DNA of 64,000 nucleotides from Endomychus coccineus (lineage: Eukaryota > Arthropoda > Insecta > Coleoptera > Endomychidae): NCBI GenBank assembly GCA_958510875.1, contig OY294068.1:69046633-69110632 (forward strand). The letters are read 5' to 3'. The first letter of the stretch is position 1, and each line of letters starts with the position of its first letter. Made by a program: the position numbers and the translations under genes. Shown one piece after another: positions 10,985 to 39,355 of the stretch. The notes beneath the pieces are model-generated. The model saw only the letters and a list, made by a program, of their open reading frames with translations. It ran no database searches and had not been told where the DNA came from.

Positions 10985-13255
10985 CTCAAGTTCCCAAACA
11001 AGACGGATGGCTATGTTCTCGAGCAGTTCATCAATGAACCAACACGGATCCCTGATAATAACTATCATTATGCCAATACGCTTGACTTATTCCTCATTAA
11101 CGATCCAGATCCCTATTCACTCATTACTACGACTTGTTCCTATATCACTCCACGAACCAATCCAACACCTCCGCGCACAGTTTGGCATTACAACTCAGCC
11201 GATTGGGACGGTCTTCGCATGTTTTTCTCCGAGTTTCCTTGAAGAAGCGTATGTTTTAAATCTGATGAGCCAACGCAATGTGCCACAAAGATCTCGGATA
11301 TTATCAGGCTAGGAATGGAAACTTACATACTTCATACCAACAAATTAGTATCATCTGGTAAACCATGGTTCAATAAAAATCTGTTCTAGGACCGTCGCTT
11401 CAAAACAAACAGCATACCAACGTTGGCGCGGTAACTCATGTCTGGAGACCAGAACAAAATATGTTGAAGCCAGAAATATGTGCAATGAAACAATACACAT
11501 TTCGAAAGAGGCATATAATAACAAAATAAGATCAAAGCTTATCAAATACCCGAATGGCTCACGTTCGTTTTGGTCATTCGCCAAATGGCAATTTCACTTC
11601 CAGTTCATTTCCTGCCCTAACCAAAGATGATTGCGCGCTGGCTACTACACCACAAGAAAAAGCCAACCTTTTTGTTGGAATGTTTACAGCAAATACAACT
11701 TTGAATCCACCAAAGAAGGACCCTCCTAATATTGCTGACATCGATAACAATATGCCTGAAACTGTCTTTCATCAGCACACAATTAGGCGCGTTCTGCTTG
11801 ATCTCAATAATAAAAAGTCTATGGGGCCAGACGGAATTCCACCTGTCATTCTCAAGGAATGTGCGACTGAATTAACACCAGTTTTCTGCAGGTTGCGTAC
11901 CCTTTCTTGCAAACTTGGTGTGTTTCCTTTCAGCTGGAAGACAGCTAGAGTGCAACCAATTCCAAAAAAAGGAACGAATAGCCTTCCTAATAATTATAGA
12001 CCCATTGCACTATTATCTGTGATCTTTGAAATAATGGAGAAAGCAATAATCAACATCGAGCTCATCAAATACCATGAGAGCTACAAAATTGTGAATAACC
12101 AGCAATATGACTTTCAACAGCAGAGATCAGCAGGAGACCTACTTGCCTACGTAACACATATATTGCAGTATCATTAAATATCTCCAAAGCATTTAACGTG
12201 AACTGACACCAAAGCCTTTTCGGGGAACTTCCGTCTTATGGTTTGAAGCCTCAACTCGCAGTTCTCTCAGATAGTTCACTCCATGTGGTGGTTGACGGAA
12301 TATCTTCCGATACGATGACTATCAACGCTGGTGTTCCACAGGAATCCATATTGGCACCAACTTCTGTTCCGCTCCATATCAACGATCTGCTGGAAATGAT
12401 CGCCTGTACCGCCCACAGCTTTGCAGATGATGGATCACTTCATACCGCTTTCTCTTCCAGAGCCCTCATACCATTCAATGAAGCCAGAGGAGCGAGACAG
12501 GGACAGGTTGACGCAATTAATGGAGATCTGGCAAAGATTTTGAAATGGGGATCTGATCTAGTAGAGTTTAATGCAACCGAAACTCAAGCTTGCGTCTTCT
12601 CCAGGAAGGCTGATTCAATAATCCCTAATATGAAAATGGCAGGTACAACTATTCCTATGAAGTCTTCCATAACAATGCTCGAGATCACCACCAGTACCTC
12701 TCATGGGACGATCATGTGAGGTTCAATGCGAAAACCGCTTCTATACCGTGCCAAGAGCTATTTTACGTATAAGCACCTCCTCATACTCTCCAAAGCACAG
12801 AATTTGACCTGTCCTGGAGTACTGTTCACATGTTTGTAGTTCGGCTCCCAAACATACGCTGAAGGTCTTGGATTCTATCCAGAAGAGAGCTATTCATTTG
12901 ATTGCTGATGTCACACTTACGAGCTCAATAACCTTCCTACAACATCGTAGAAAGGTGAGAGATCTCTCCCTCTTCTATAGATATTTCCATGGTCGGTATT
13001 CATCAGAAATCTCGTCTGTAATTCCAAAACGAGAAATTCCAAAATAGGCGGACTAGACGAACTCAAACTAGCCACCCCTTTACTGTCAAACTCGAGACCT
13101 TCCGAACTTCTTCCTAAAGGGCTTCATTTTTTTTTACCGAACAGCGAACTTGTGGAACTCTTAACCTAGTAAAGTATTTAGTAGTAGTCTTTACTTATGC
13201 TTATAAACTCCAAACCTTCAAGAAAAATACGAATGCCTATCTCCTTTCCCTACAC
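10985..13255 (+). mobile_element. Jockey-like non-LTR retrotransposon (LINE), copy 1, 5'-truncated
   Basis: Shifting plus-strand frames give an APE-type endonuclease tail (EPTRIPDNNYHYANTLDLFL near 11030-11110; VWHYNSADWDGLRMFF near 11180), the whole reverse-transcriptase core, and a degraded 3' part ending near 13255. Several frameshifts and stops make it inactive. A second copy of the same family lies on the minus strand at 48877-50610. The start is set where endonuclease similarity begins; the real 5' end appears lost. Assignment to the jockey superfamily is by overall layout and motif style, not by a search. Confidence 0.82.
11554..12719 (+). pseudogene. Reverse transcriptase core of LINE copy 1
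   Basis: Two plus-strand frames (11554-12177 and 12243-12719) cover the polymerase domain. The first has the RT2-like segment NKKSMGPDGIPPVILKECA and RT3-like NNYRPIALLSVIFEIMEKAI. The second has INAGVPQESILAPTSVPLHI and the catalytic box HSFADDGSLH, where the two Asp residues are kept. The frames are separated by a frameshift and stop near 12178, so no full polymerase is made. Sequence after 12720 continues the C-terminal domain in broken form. Confidence 0.85.
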
Positions 13256-14324
13256 CCCACTGCTGCTTACACGATAATCTTCGAATATTATAGGTTTCTC
13301 TCTCGTGTAGTCGAAGTATAAAAAAAAGTTAGTTCGCTTGTTTCAATTCATGACTAACAGGGTGCTTTCTTTTGAGGCCATATGTTAAATAGTTCCGAAT
13401 TTTATGAATCCATTGTTTCACAGATGTTTGTGATACTGATCACATTTCCGAATTTTTATCAGACTACTCAAATTCAGTACAATGAAGAAAGTTATGCAGG
13501 GGAAAATAGAAGACTACCTTCATCCTTCACGTGAAAATATGAAAAATACGTCTAGCTAAGTCCTTCAATTACAGTCAACAATTACATAACTGTTTTTAAA
13601 ATTCCAATTTTAGCCTATCGGCTAATGGACATGTTTTCCATCAAATATGGTCAAATATCGATATAGAACCTCCAAATACAGTCGATTCTCGGTGCATGTT
13701 CTTCGAATATAGTGAACAAAAATTATTACTCCATTAAATATAGTAAAATTCTACTATCAATTCTTTAGATACAATCCGATATAAATATAAATCCTTCAAA
13801 CACAGCCAACTCCCGATAATATACAGTAAAAGTCCACTATCATAAAGTAAAATCTAAATAGAAATACAGTCAACTCTTCTTATAAGCCCTTCAAAAATAG
13901 TTTACTGGGTATATACGTAAAAGGCAAAATATTTATTTGCAAATAGAAGGAAGTACAAGTCCTATAAATAACGATAACTTTCGATAAATGTGCTCCAAAT
14001 ACAATAAACTCCCGCCAAGTCTTTCAATTCAGTGACAGATTGATAAGTGACCTTATATTATAGTTGTGCAGATGATTCCGTCAATATCAGTTGATTCTCG
14101 ATAAGTATCCTCCAAATACACCGGAATCCCTGTATAAAAATACGCCTGTGACTGTTGTATGTTTCTTGCTGTTATTTGTTAAAATAATTACACAATCCAT
14201 TGGCGTGGTGCAATCAGTCACATCATTCCTTTTGAATTATTTCAGAACACAAAGAATCGTGTTCGTGAATCGTTCTTAATGTGGTTCCCGCGCAATTAGG
14301 TGTCGCGCACCCTCGACTATAGAT
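13256..14324. repeat. Degenerate tandem-like repeats (CCAAATACAGT...AACTC words)
   Basis: From about 13560 to 14130 loosely spaced variants of TCCAAATACAGTCAACTC followed by a CGATAA-like word recur at least six times (for example near 13670, 13795, 13866, 13988 and 14085). This suggests an old satellite or a rearranged repeat. No coding similarity was seen. Confidence 0.4.
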
Positions 14325-14550
14325 GACAGTTGCTACCATTTCGGGCCATCAAAATCAAGGCAACTGTATATATTATTCGAAGTTAAGTATTAAGGCATAT
14401 GTCCACCAATTTTCAGCTTTAGAATTAATGATATTGGATAGGGAATACGGGGGACGGTTTAAGTCCGGCCATCGAGGGGCTGTGGTTACGGATGGGATGG
14501 CAACTACACCCTACACGGCGGTCCAATTTTTTTTGCAGAGCTCATAGCTT
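14325..14550 (-). repeat. Dispersed ~230-bp repeat, copy B (inverted)
   Basis: The reverse complement of this segment lines up block by block with copy A: ACCGCCGTGTAGGGTGTAGT, then GAAAATTGGTGGACATATGC, then AGTTGCCTTGATTTTGATGG. Differences are scattered, so both are old copies. Confidence 0.65.
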
Positions 14551-15079
14551 TGTCATTTGAAAAAATAGTAAAACTCATCTCTATAAACCAACTTCAAGCC
14601 ATGGAAATGGAGGAAAACCTATTCTTTCGATTTTGACGCAACTATATACATTTTCGTTTTATTGGAAATGGTCTTTGGAACTATCACATACTAGTTAATA
14701 TTGCTGGCAAATAAAATAATAATCGTATAATCTGATTTGATGCTTCTAAGCATTTCCTGTCTTAAAAATATTGAATTCAGGCAACAAATTCTGCGCTCCT
14801 AGTTGGTGGGGGGCTTTTATGAGGCGGTGGGCTACAGGAAGTTGAGCAGGCGGTCTAGACCTCAATCCAACCCTGATTCCCATCTTCAACCCTAATCTAA
14901 ATATTATGAATGAAATCACTCATGTGAATTAAGCGGGCTTGTGTAAACTCCGAACTAAAGATAATAAACATATTTTATTACATAATATAAAGTCCTAAAC
15001 TACTCTTAGCCTCTCCTACTTTCTTCCCTATCTGTATCTGAGGTATAAGAAGTTTTTTTTACACTTGTACAATAAATTT
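14551..15079. other. No feature recognised
   Basis: AT-rich sequence without coding similarity or clear repeats; it lies just downstream, in the LINE's own direction, of the minus-strand LINE fragment. Confidence 0.4.
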
Positions 15080-15400
15080 CACTAGTTTTTCAGTCATACT
15101 GGATAAAGGGGCAGGCATTTGTTCCAGTGCTAACTTGAGAATCTTTGCCACTATTGTAGTTTCACTAGGGTTAATTCTTAATTCCGCAGATTTACCCCAT
15201 TGCTATGCGATCTTATAAGACATTCCTGAATATAGAGTGCTCTTAAATTTTTCTTTACCGATTAGGACTAATCATTTGCATATTCTTGGCAGCGGATTCC
15301 TTTGAGGGTTAATATCTCTAGGCAGCGGATTCCTTCTAGGATTAATACCTCCAGTAGATCATCCACTACCAAGCTCCATAGTAGGTGTGTGTGTGGCTCT
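15080..15400 (-). pseudogene. LINE reverse-transcriptase fragment (R1/I-like)
   Basis: Minus-strand translation gives LLWSLVVDDLLEVL, then GIRC, then QEYAND, the degraded form of the polymerase box with one Asp changed to Asn. After a one-base shift it continues LIGKEKFKSTLYSGMSYKIA and KSAELRINPSETTIVA. These match RT domains of R1/I-type LINEs. A 32-bp tandem duplication in the middle repeats the EGIRC segment. Stops and shifts make it a pseudogene. Confidence 0.7.
15294..15359. repeat. Two-copy 32-bp duplication inside the RT pseudogene
   Basis: GGCAGCGGATTCCTT followed by a variable tail occurs twice, head to tail, about 32 bp apart. It duplicates the codons just before the polymerase catalytic box of the minus-strand LINE. 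Confidence 0.7.
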
Positions 15401-15849
15401 TCTAGGTTGTCTCTTGTTCTGTTTACTTGGACGATGTTTTCTCTCACCTTTGTTCTTATCTCGGCTTACGTTGTTACGCCTTTCTAATACTGATTTGGAG
15501 GTTATCTATCTTGTCCTACGTATTACTAGCATTGCAGCTCAGCTATTCGTGAGAATTTCAATATCTCACTGATTTTACGCACGGTCGTATATACAGGTCT
15601 GGAAACTCTATGTTTGACATGAGTCTCTTATATGTCGCCAAACTCCTAGTCCCTCGCTCAGCCACCAGCTGGCGCATGGATCGAAGTATGTTGTCAGGAT
15701 TAGGCGCCATATTGTTCAAACACAGTCGTATACGTGCCAGAGAAGATCCCTCGACTCATGCGCTACCCTTTTGGTACTACGCAACAGATGACGCTTAGCG
15801 GACTCACTTCTCACATAGGAAACAGCCTCGAGCTTCCATGTATATACGA

Positions 15850-16015
15850 CAGTGATTTTACACATAGATTTTTGGTTGGAGTATGGTTACATATTTCCCT
15901 AGATGTAGGTACTGCTAGGGACAGGCTTAGATTATTTGAGTAAATTACCCGCCTCATCTCCCATTTTAGATTTCGAACAATTAGTGAAGATGAGGAAAGT
16001 TTTCCCAATCTCTTC
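15850..16015 (-). pseudogene. Possible RNase H-like fragment of a LINE
   Basis: Minus-strand frames give IFTNCSKSKMGDEAG or, in another frame, EMRRVIYSNNLSLSLAVPTS. Together these resemble the start of an RNase H domain (IFTDGSK... followed by a strand rich in Ser and Leu). It lies upstream of the RT fragment in the minus direction, which is the wrong order for one intact LINE, so the locus is rearranged or holds two insertions. The similarity is short. Confidence 0.4.
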
Positions 16016-17517
16016 ACTCACTGCTCCCGTATCGGTTGATACGAAGACGTAGTGAGGTGCAGCGTTGTTTTTTGACAGCCTCATACAGGAGGTGATAGTG
16101 TACTTCTTTGCTCCCCTTGTATCATAGTCGCATTGAATTTAGTGCACGTTCTGAAGTTACTTCCTCTACGTGATTATCGAGGGAGGGAGGCAGAGCATTT
16201 TGAGCTCATGTGGGTGTTGTTTGCATCCTGTACACCAAGAGATATTCTCATGACCCCAAGATTGCGAACAAAATCTGGTGAATAGCGGTGAAAAGGCACT
16301 CCACCATGTCATGCTAATTTTGGTGGAAACCCCAGTATAGTCTAAACAACATCCTGAAGACTAGTGTTTCTGGGGCATTCGTAAGATACTTGTTCAAAAA
16401 GAGATAACGAAATACTTGCAAGAGTCACATGACTCGAGTAGTATATGTTGATATTGAAAAATTTGAATCTGCTGAAAGTTTCTAGGAAAGTTCTTTTGAA
16501 CGAACTTTAGCTTCATTCATAAGCATGGATCTAGTCTCCAGAGCGACCTAATTATTCCTGACTAATACTGTAGTCCAAACCACGCAAGATCCCAGCTGAA
16601 TACCCCTTAATACGGGAGCAAATGTGAGTAATTCCTAGAGTTATCAGAGACGTAATCAAAAGATCTAAATATCCGAGCCTGATTGCTCAGAAATTCTGAA
16701 GATTAGAACAACCGTCGAGATCGATGGAATACAGAGATTTGGCATTTGGCAGACCGTATGGAGTCTAGTTTAAGCAGCTCATTTGCTAATTCAGTCTTTC
16801 CTTTAAGCAATGAGTGTTTTGGTCAATTTTCCCCCTTAATAATTTCAGGATGAACCTCAGGGTAAATTATCTAGAGCCAGCAGTTCAATGGAATTCTATA
16901 TCCATATATTTAAAACCCGTAGCGTTTTCTAATCCGAGTTCGCCAGCGATTCCTAGTGGACAGATTTTGACAATTCTTTTTTAAATTAACGCTATCTACC
17001 CAAAGATACGTCATCACACATTTTAAATGATGTGGAATCATTATTTAAATTATTTTTACCACTTGTCCCCCCGTTCTCTACTTGAAGCACCCTCTTCTTG
17101 CCGTCGCTGTTCAGATTTCGAGCTACTGCCTATTGCATTACTTTATTTACGCTCAGGCTTCTCGCTGCGAACATTGGCAAAGGACCTAGGTTTCGTTAAA
17201 TTGTTTTTAGTTGTTTTGTATTATTGTTAGTTGGATAATTTTTATGTTTGGTTCCACATATTTGATTAGTTTTATCAGTTTTGAGTGAGGCATCGTTCCT
17301 CAATAACGATGGAACCAAAATAATAAATTTTAGCGTCTATCAACTGAAAATATATAATATAATAGTAACGTATCCAACGAGTTCGATAGAGAATAGTATA
17401 TAGGGTAGGGTGAAGATTTTGAAGTACCATTCGAAAGGGACTAGACTGTAGATGTGCGAAAAACTCTAACAATTAAAAAGTTATGTCGTTTGGCTGTGAT
17501 GTGTCGTTGAAATTTAG
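16016..17517. other. No feature recognised
   Basis: Mixed-composition sequence. Parts of 16030-16340 may be further decayed LINE sequence on the minus strand, but no motif is firm enough to call. Short frames at 17027-17230 (+) and 17275-17472 (-) match nothing known to me. Confidence 0.35.
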
Positions 17518-17652
17518 GGAAAAGCGTGCAATTGTCAACACTGAAATATATGGCGGGTGGTTAACCGCCAGATCACCGTAAGACAACTGTCACTGGGACG
17601 GTTAGTAGGAAAGCGCGCAACTGTCAACACTGAAATGTATGGCGGGTGGTAG
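17518..17652. repeat. Two-copy tandem repeat, period 89 bp
   Basis: AAAGCGTGCAATTGTCAACA with its continuation CTGAAATATATGGCGGGTGG recurs 89 bp later with few changes (AAAGCGCGCAACTGTCAACA...). The spacer contains an ACCGCC/GGCGGT pair. Confidence 0.75.
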
Positions 17653-17910
17653 ACCCTGGGGGTACGCCTCGTTCTTAATAACGTTGAACGTTCAACTCAA
17701 ATATTTTTCCAGCAAGGTATGATGATTTGAACAAGATTCGGCTATTATTTGAGAATAGAACATTGGGGTTGTTAGATACCTCCCAAAGCTACGTAAATGG
17801 AAATCGACCTACCTATCCAAGTTTATTCAGTCAATTTTTGTTTCATTATTTTTGAAAAATCTTGTCTTCCAGATGGATTCCGCGTCACAATAGCACGACT
17901 TGATGCCGAC

Positions 17911-17942
17911 GTTTCGCCAACCATTACAGGTGGCATCTTCAG
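17911..17942 (-). ncRNA. Hammerhead-like motif
   Basis: On the minus strand CTGAAGA is followed by one T, a possible stem (GCCA paired with TGGC), and then CGAAAC. This is the core order of a hammerhead ribozyme with one extra base before stem II. No Penelope-like coding piece is recognised beside it. Function is not shown. Confidence 0.3.
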
Positions 17943-18540
17943 GGCAGGCTTGAGGCTTGAACTGAAACTGAAACTTATTTTTGTCTACAACTAACACAGC
18001 TATAGCAATTTCTATATAAAATGGACCTCCGAACAAATCAGGTTTGTAGTAAGAGCTCCCCCAATGAAATTAACGAAATTCAATAATACACATTGTGAAG
18101 TTTCAGTTTTCATTGACACAGTGTAAAAAATAATTAAATAAAGTAACAAAAGGATCTCAATCAAATTTAGTTTACAGCAAGAGTAGGTACCACTCATATA
18201 CGTAGGTATAAATCATTGGCTTCACATTATTGTTAGCACTGAATTTGTTGCTTTATGCCCACATTATTGAACGTGTGAAATCCGAAATTGTTATTGCCAA
18301 TGACTCGGACGGAAACTTTTACGGAAATATTATTGAAACTCTACTTTGATATCACGCATTGAGTCATTTTTCCCATGTTTGCATTGAAGATTTTCCCCAT
18401 TTCAGCTTCTGATATTTTGGACAATCTTTGTCCAAAATATTTTCGTATAATACATTTTCAATAACTGTTATATTACAAAAGAATAATGAACTGGATAATA
18501 AACTGCAGAAAAATTCCAAACATAGACTTTTGTTATAAAA

Positions 18541-18739
18541 TAAAAGAAACCACAAAATGTTTCGACACAGTGGCTTCTTCAGGGGAATAATGGTACTTAA
18601 ACTTACAACGGTATTCCTAGCTATTTATACATAGATATACATATTATTTATAAGTGAATAGCTATAGTAATACCGTTGTAAGTTTAAGTAGCATTGTTTA
18701 CCTGAAGAAGCGTGGCGAAACATGTTGTGTTTTCTTTTA
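18541..18739. repeat. Foldback repeat with two hammerhead-like motifs
   Basis: The left arm 18541-18630 is an imperfect reverse complement of the right arm 18652-18739, with a ~20-bp loop. Shared blocks include TACTTAAACTTACAACGGTA. Each arm carries a CTGAAGAAGC...CGAAACAT core: minus strand 18559-18582, plus strand 18702-18721. The structure resembles an inverted pair of Penelope-type terminal sequences. Confidence 0.75.
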
Positions 18740-18935
18740 TTTTTATAATAAAAGTTTATGTTTGGTTTTTTCTAATTTCTAGTATTTCTAATATATAATA
18801 ACTATGTTCATTTTATTATTCTATCATAGGAGTAAGCATAAGCTGAAAAGAAGAAGTGAATATTTCTGTCACTATTATTACAGGGTATTTCTTATACTAT
18901 GTCGAATTAATATAACAAATTATTTTCAATTACAG

Positions 18936-18949
18936 GTGATGTTAGAAAA
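18936..18949 (+). other. Putative 5'UTR start of the coding exon 1
   Basis: A splice acceptor (TTTTCAATTACAG, ending at 18935) precedes 14 bases and then the ATG at 18950. This implies a further upstream non-coding exon that I cannot locate. Confidence 0.4.
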
Positions 18950-35969
<17,020 letters not shown>

Positions 35970-35996
35970 TTGGACGAATTTATTTGTAATTCATGT

Positions 35997-36002
35997 AATA
36001 AA
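35997..36002 (+). terminator. Polyadenylation signal of the CPAP1-like gene
   Basis: AATAAA, 28 bp after the stop codon, with T-rich sequence downstream. Confidence 0.75.
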
Positions 36003-36129
36003 ACGATTTTAAATATGAATATTTTCTTCTTCATTATCCTCCAAAGAAATAGTAAATTTATATCTTAAAGGGAATGTAATTTAATCGGTACCAATAAACT
36101 GATGCAGGCAGGGTGTCAGGACAACCGAG

Positions 36130-36850
36130 GGGTACAAAGTTCGGGAACAATACTGGTATTAGTTTTATCTATGACAACCAACTGGTCAGATCTAAACAGC
36201 AATGTGGAAACGGATTTTAGTAAAGTTTATTACTCACAATGAACATGAATAAAACTTTCTTTATTCCTTTTGCATCGAACAAAAATGTCCTGCCAAATTT
36301 TAATGAAATAAATATTGATCAAAATAATAAGTCATTTGTAATAAAAGAATCCCAAGCTATCAAATTCTCAGGTATATTAATTGACCAATATCTAAATTGA
36401 GACCTACATGCAAAACAATTACTTAAATAAAAAGTTCATACACTACTTTAAATTTCTTAAACCGTTGTATAGGATGGGGGGATTAAAAAAGGAATTGTCA
36501 GACATAGAACTTACTCAAAAGAGGATATTGAAAATAATACATAACAAAAATAATCTCACCCAGCTGACAAAATACTCAAATTGTCCACAAAAATGGATTG
36601 TAGACAATTGTTTTTTCACATATTAGTTATAAACGTCCACACTAATAAGAAAATAAAGTTATGAACTATGAAATTGTAATAAAGGACAGTATACTAGTTA
36701 CTTTGAAGGACCTCTATTATACAATGGATTACCTGAAAACATAAAAATACAACGAGTACTATAGTCATTTCAAGAAATTATGGGAAGAATACAACTTTGA
36801 TTGTACCAAAAAATAGTTCATAAACAAATAGACATAAGAAATTATGCTTA
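36130..36850 (+). pseudogene. LINE reverse-transcriptase C-terminal remnant (CR1/RTE/jockey-like)
   Basis: Plus-strand pieces in order: TTNWSDLNSNVETDFSKVYY, NKTFFIPFASNKNVLPNFNE, FSGILIDQYLN, LSDIELTQKRILKIIHNKNN (frame 36408-36626) and YFEGPLLYNGLPENIKI near 36700. These trace the region from just after the catalytic box to the end of a LINE polyprotein. Stops and indels break it. The 5' part is missing, as usual for dead LINE copies. Confidence 0.72.
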
Positions 36851-37369
36851 AATCTAAAAAATATACATGTACTTTTTACTTACATTATACTTTTAATATT
36901 TTATTATTTAAATTTTACTCTCCTTTAGTTCATTTTCACTTACTTTTGGTTCTACCTTCACTAATTCTACTCCTTCAAATTGTAATTTTATGATTTATTG
37001 TTATTGTTATTTTGCAGATTCGTATGAGTATTTCCCGTATTTAGTGCTAAACTTCTATTTTCATTTTATTCTAATTTATCCAATATGTAATTTTGTTTTG
37101 TAAGTATATTTTCTAATATTTCAATAAATGTATTTTTATTTCTATTTATAAGCAATAAGGATACTTATAATTTCCAGTTTTATTAAATTATTTTCAATAT
37201 AATTTGACTTTTCAATGATATTTTAAAACCGACAAAGGAAAAACAGTATTTACAACATGCTCTCTCACCTTGAGTTTACTGAACCAAATTGTGAAACTCG
37301 ATAAACTACATTCTCAGCCTTTGAATAGATTTGACTTTTATACAGTATCTTATTGTGGTAATCGGAAGT

Positions 37370-37912
37370 GGTTCAAATCTTCCAGAGCACTCCTTATAAT
37401 TGTCTTCCTCACCATTTTCAGCTTTCTTATCATTTGAGTTTTCTTCAGGCACTCTTTTGGTTAGCGATGATTTTGGGATTCTCCAACCCTATCGAAGCAA
37501 TATGACCAACATTGATTTCTCTTTGAAAATTTTCATGTGATGACAATTTCAATTGTCCCAAATATTCGCTCCTAAACCTTCTACGAAGATTATCTTTCAG
37601 TTACATCCTATATATCTTAAGTGTTTTTCCAAATCTGAAATCTACAGTATCCAAATCTGAAACTCAACATTCTGGGGATTCTATCAAAAATATGGCAGTG
37701 GTAAATGGAACGAGATCCATGCTATCTTCATGTGTATATGTTAGTGGTCTCGAATTCTTTACCGATTCGCAGTCGCAAATTGTGTTGGTTACTTCTTCAT
37801 GGGTAAGACCGGCTTTACCCAAAACTCACCGGAATATATCTTCCATTATTCTAATCAGCCTTTCCCACCAACCACCCCACCAGGTCGCTGTTGGAGCGCT
37901 ATACACACCCTT
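37370..37912 (-). pseudogene. BEL/Pao-type integrase C-terminal remnant
   Basis: The minus strand from 37912 reads TWWGGWWERLIRIMEDIFR, then VLGKAGLTHEEVTNTICDCE, NSRPLTYTHEDSMDLVPFTT, LKDNLRRRFRSEYLGQLKLS and finally VGHIASIGLENPK. This matches the end of the integrase core and its C-terminal domain in BEL/Pao LTR retrotransposons. In-frame stops (after DIFR and near SPEC) make it a pseudogene. No LTRs were identified beside it. Confidence 0.75.
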
Positions 37913-39043
37913 TTCTTACCACGAATGATCTGAATGATTGTAAAAAAACCTCTGTAAAAAGTAACAGTAGAAGTTCTAAATGAACAGCTCAAAAAACTGC
38001 ACAAGCGTATATAAGAAAATTGAAAAAGAAATTTCGAAATCTTCCTTTATTTCACGGAAAGTTGACGAGCCTACTACGGGCATTGGTATTGTAAATCGCA
38101 ATTGTTGGGTGTTGTTATTTGATACATCCTAGGAAATATAATTTAATATTGAAAATAGTAACAGGTAAAGCTTAGCTTTCCAAATCTGTAAATAAAATTA
38201 GACTTGAGTAGCTTTCAACATCCATAAATGAAGTTAGGCCCCCAGGACCCCTTTCAATTCGCTATTAATAATAGAAGTTGAAAATGTTGCCTCACTATAT
38301 TTTAGAATCGGTACAAATTAAATGATCAGTCTATCAATTTTATGAATGTTTCAGTATGTTATTTCAAATGGCCAGTATTATAATATATAATCGGTGGAAA
38401 TAAGAAAGAAAACAGTTAAATTGATAATAATATCACTCCTAAGGACATGATGTATAGGACACGTGAAAATGAAAATTATGTTCATGAAATATCACATCTG
38501 CAATCAAATCAACATAAATAGATAAAAGTTTAAAGGATAAAAAATTAAAAGTTGCGTTTGCTGAGAAATTCTGTTAGAGAATAAAAAAATTAGAAACAAG
38601 AAAGTGCTTTGATTTAGTTTTAAATATTTACAGCTAGATTTATGGCAGTTTTTATGTCAGTTGGTAGTGCGTTTTTAATTTGAATTAAGTATCTAGGGAA
38701 CATTTTTCCAAAATTTGGTCTGCGGTTGTCTTGATTGTATCTGTGAATTCGATTTCAAATTGTCCCTATTTTTGTAAACTCGCGTACTCACTCCAACAAC
38801 ACATCTGATAACTCTTTTCTGACTTATGAAGACGTCGCACGTCTTTGTTGAGTTACTCCGAAAGCAGAAGTAAATAGACAAAGTTGCCTTTCAAATTCCC
38901 ATCATCTAACATGATACCAATACAATTGGGTATTGTTAGCTTATCAATTAAGGTTATGAAACCTCAAATATTTGGTCACAAATGGTCGGTGAAAATAATA
39001 AATGATCAGTAAGATAGAAAACAATCAGTTACCGCGTTAATTT
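37913..39043. other. No feature recognised
   Basis: AT-rich. The minus-strand frame 38693-38881 has no known relatives that I recognise. Confidence 0.4.
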
Positions 39044-39355
39044 GAAAATTTTTTATAAATTTTTGTGATAACTAGGTTAGTAGGTTACCTATTTGAAAAC
39101 TTGTTTTTCTGATTGATTGATTCTCATTGCCCTTGTACACAGGCAGTAAAGTCCAAGCGTAAACGTTATCGCTGGTTAGTTTGTCAAATTTTTATATATT
39201 TCTGGAAATCCTAGGTCAGTACGTTATTTGATAGATTGTTTTTGTGATTGATTGATTTTCCTTGCCTTGTACACATGCAGGAAATTCCAAGCGTAAACGT
39301 TATCTCAGATTAATTTGTTAAATTTTCTTATCTGCTTGGGAATACTTGGTTAGTA
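39044..39355. repeat. Tandem repeat, period about 135 bp, 2.3 units
   Basis: GATTGATTGATT followed by a CTTGTACACA word and CAAGCGTAAACGTTATC starts at 39111 and again at 39246. The flanking parts (AGGTTAGTAGGTTACC, AGGTCAGTACGTTATT, TGGTTAGTAG) complete partial third copies. Confidence 0.8.
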
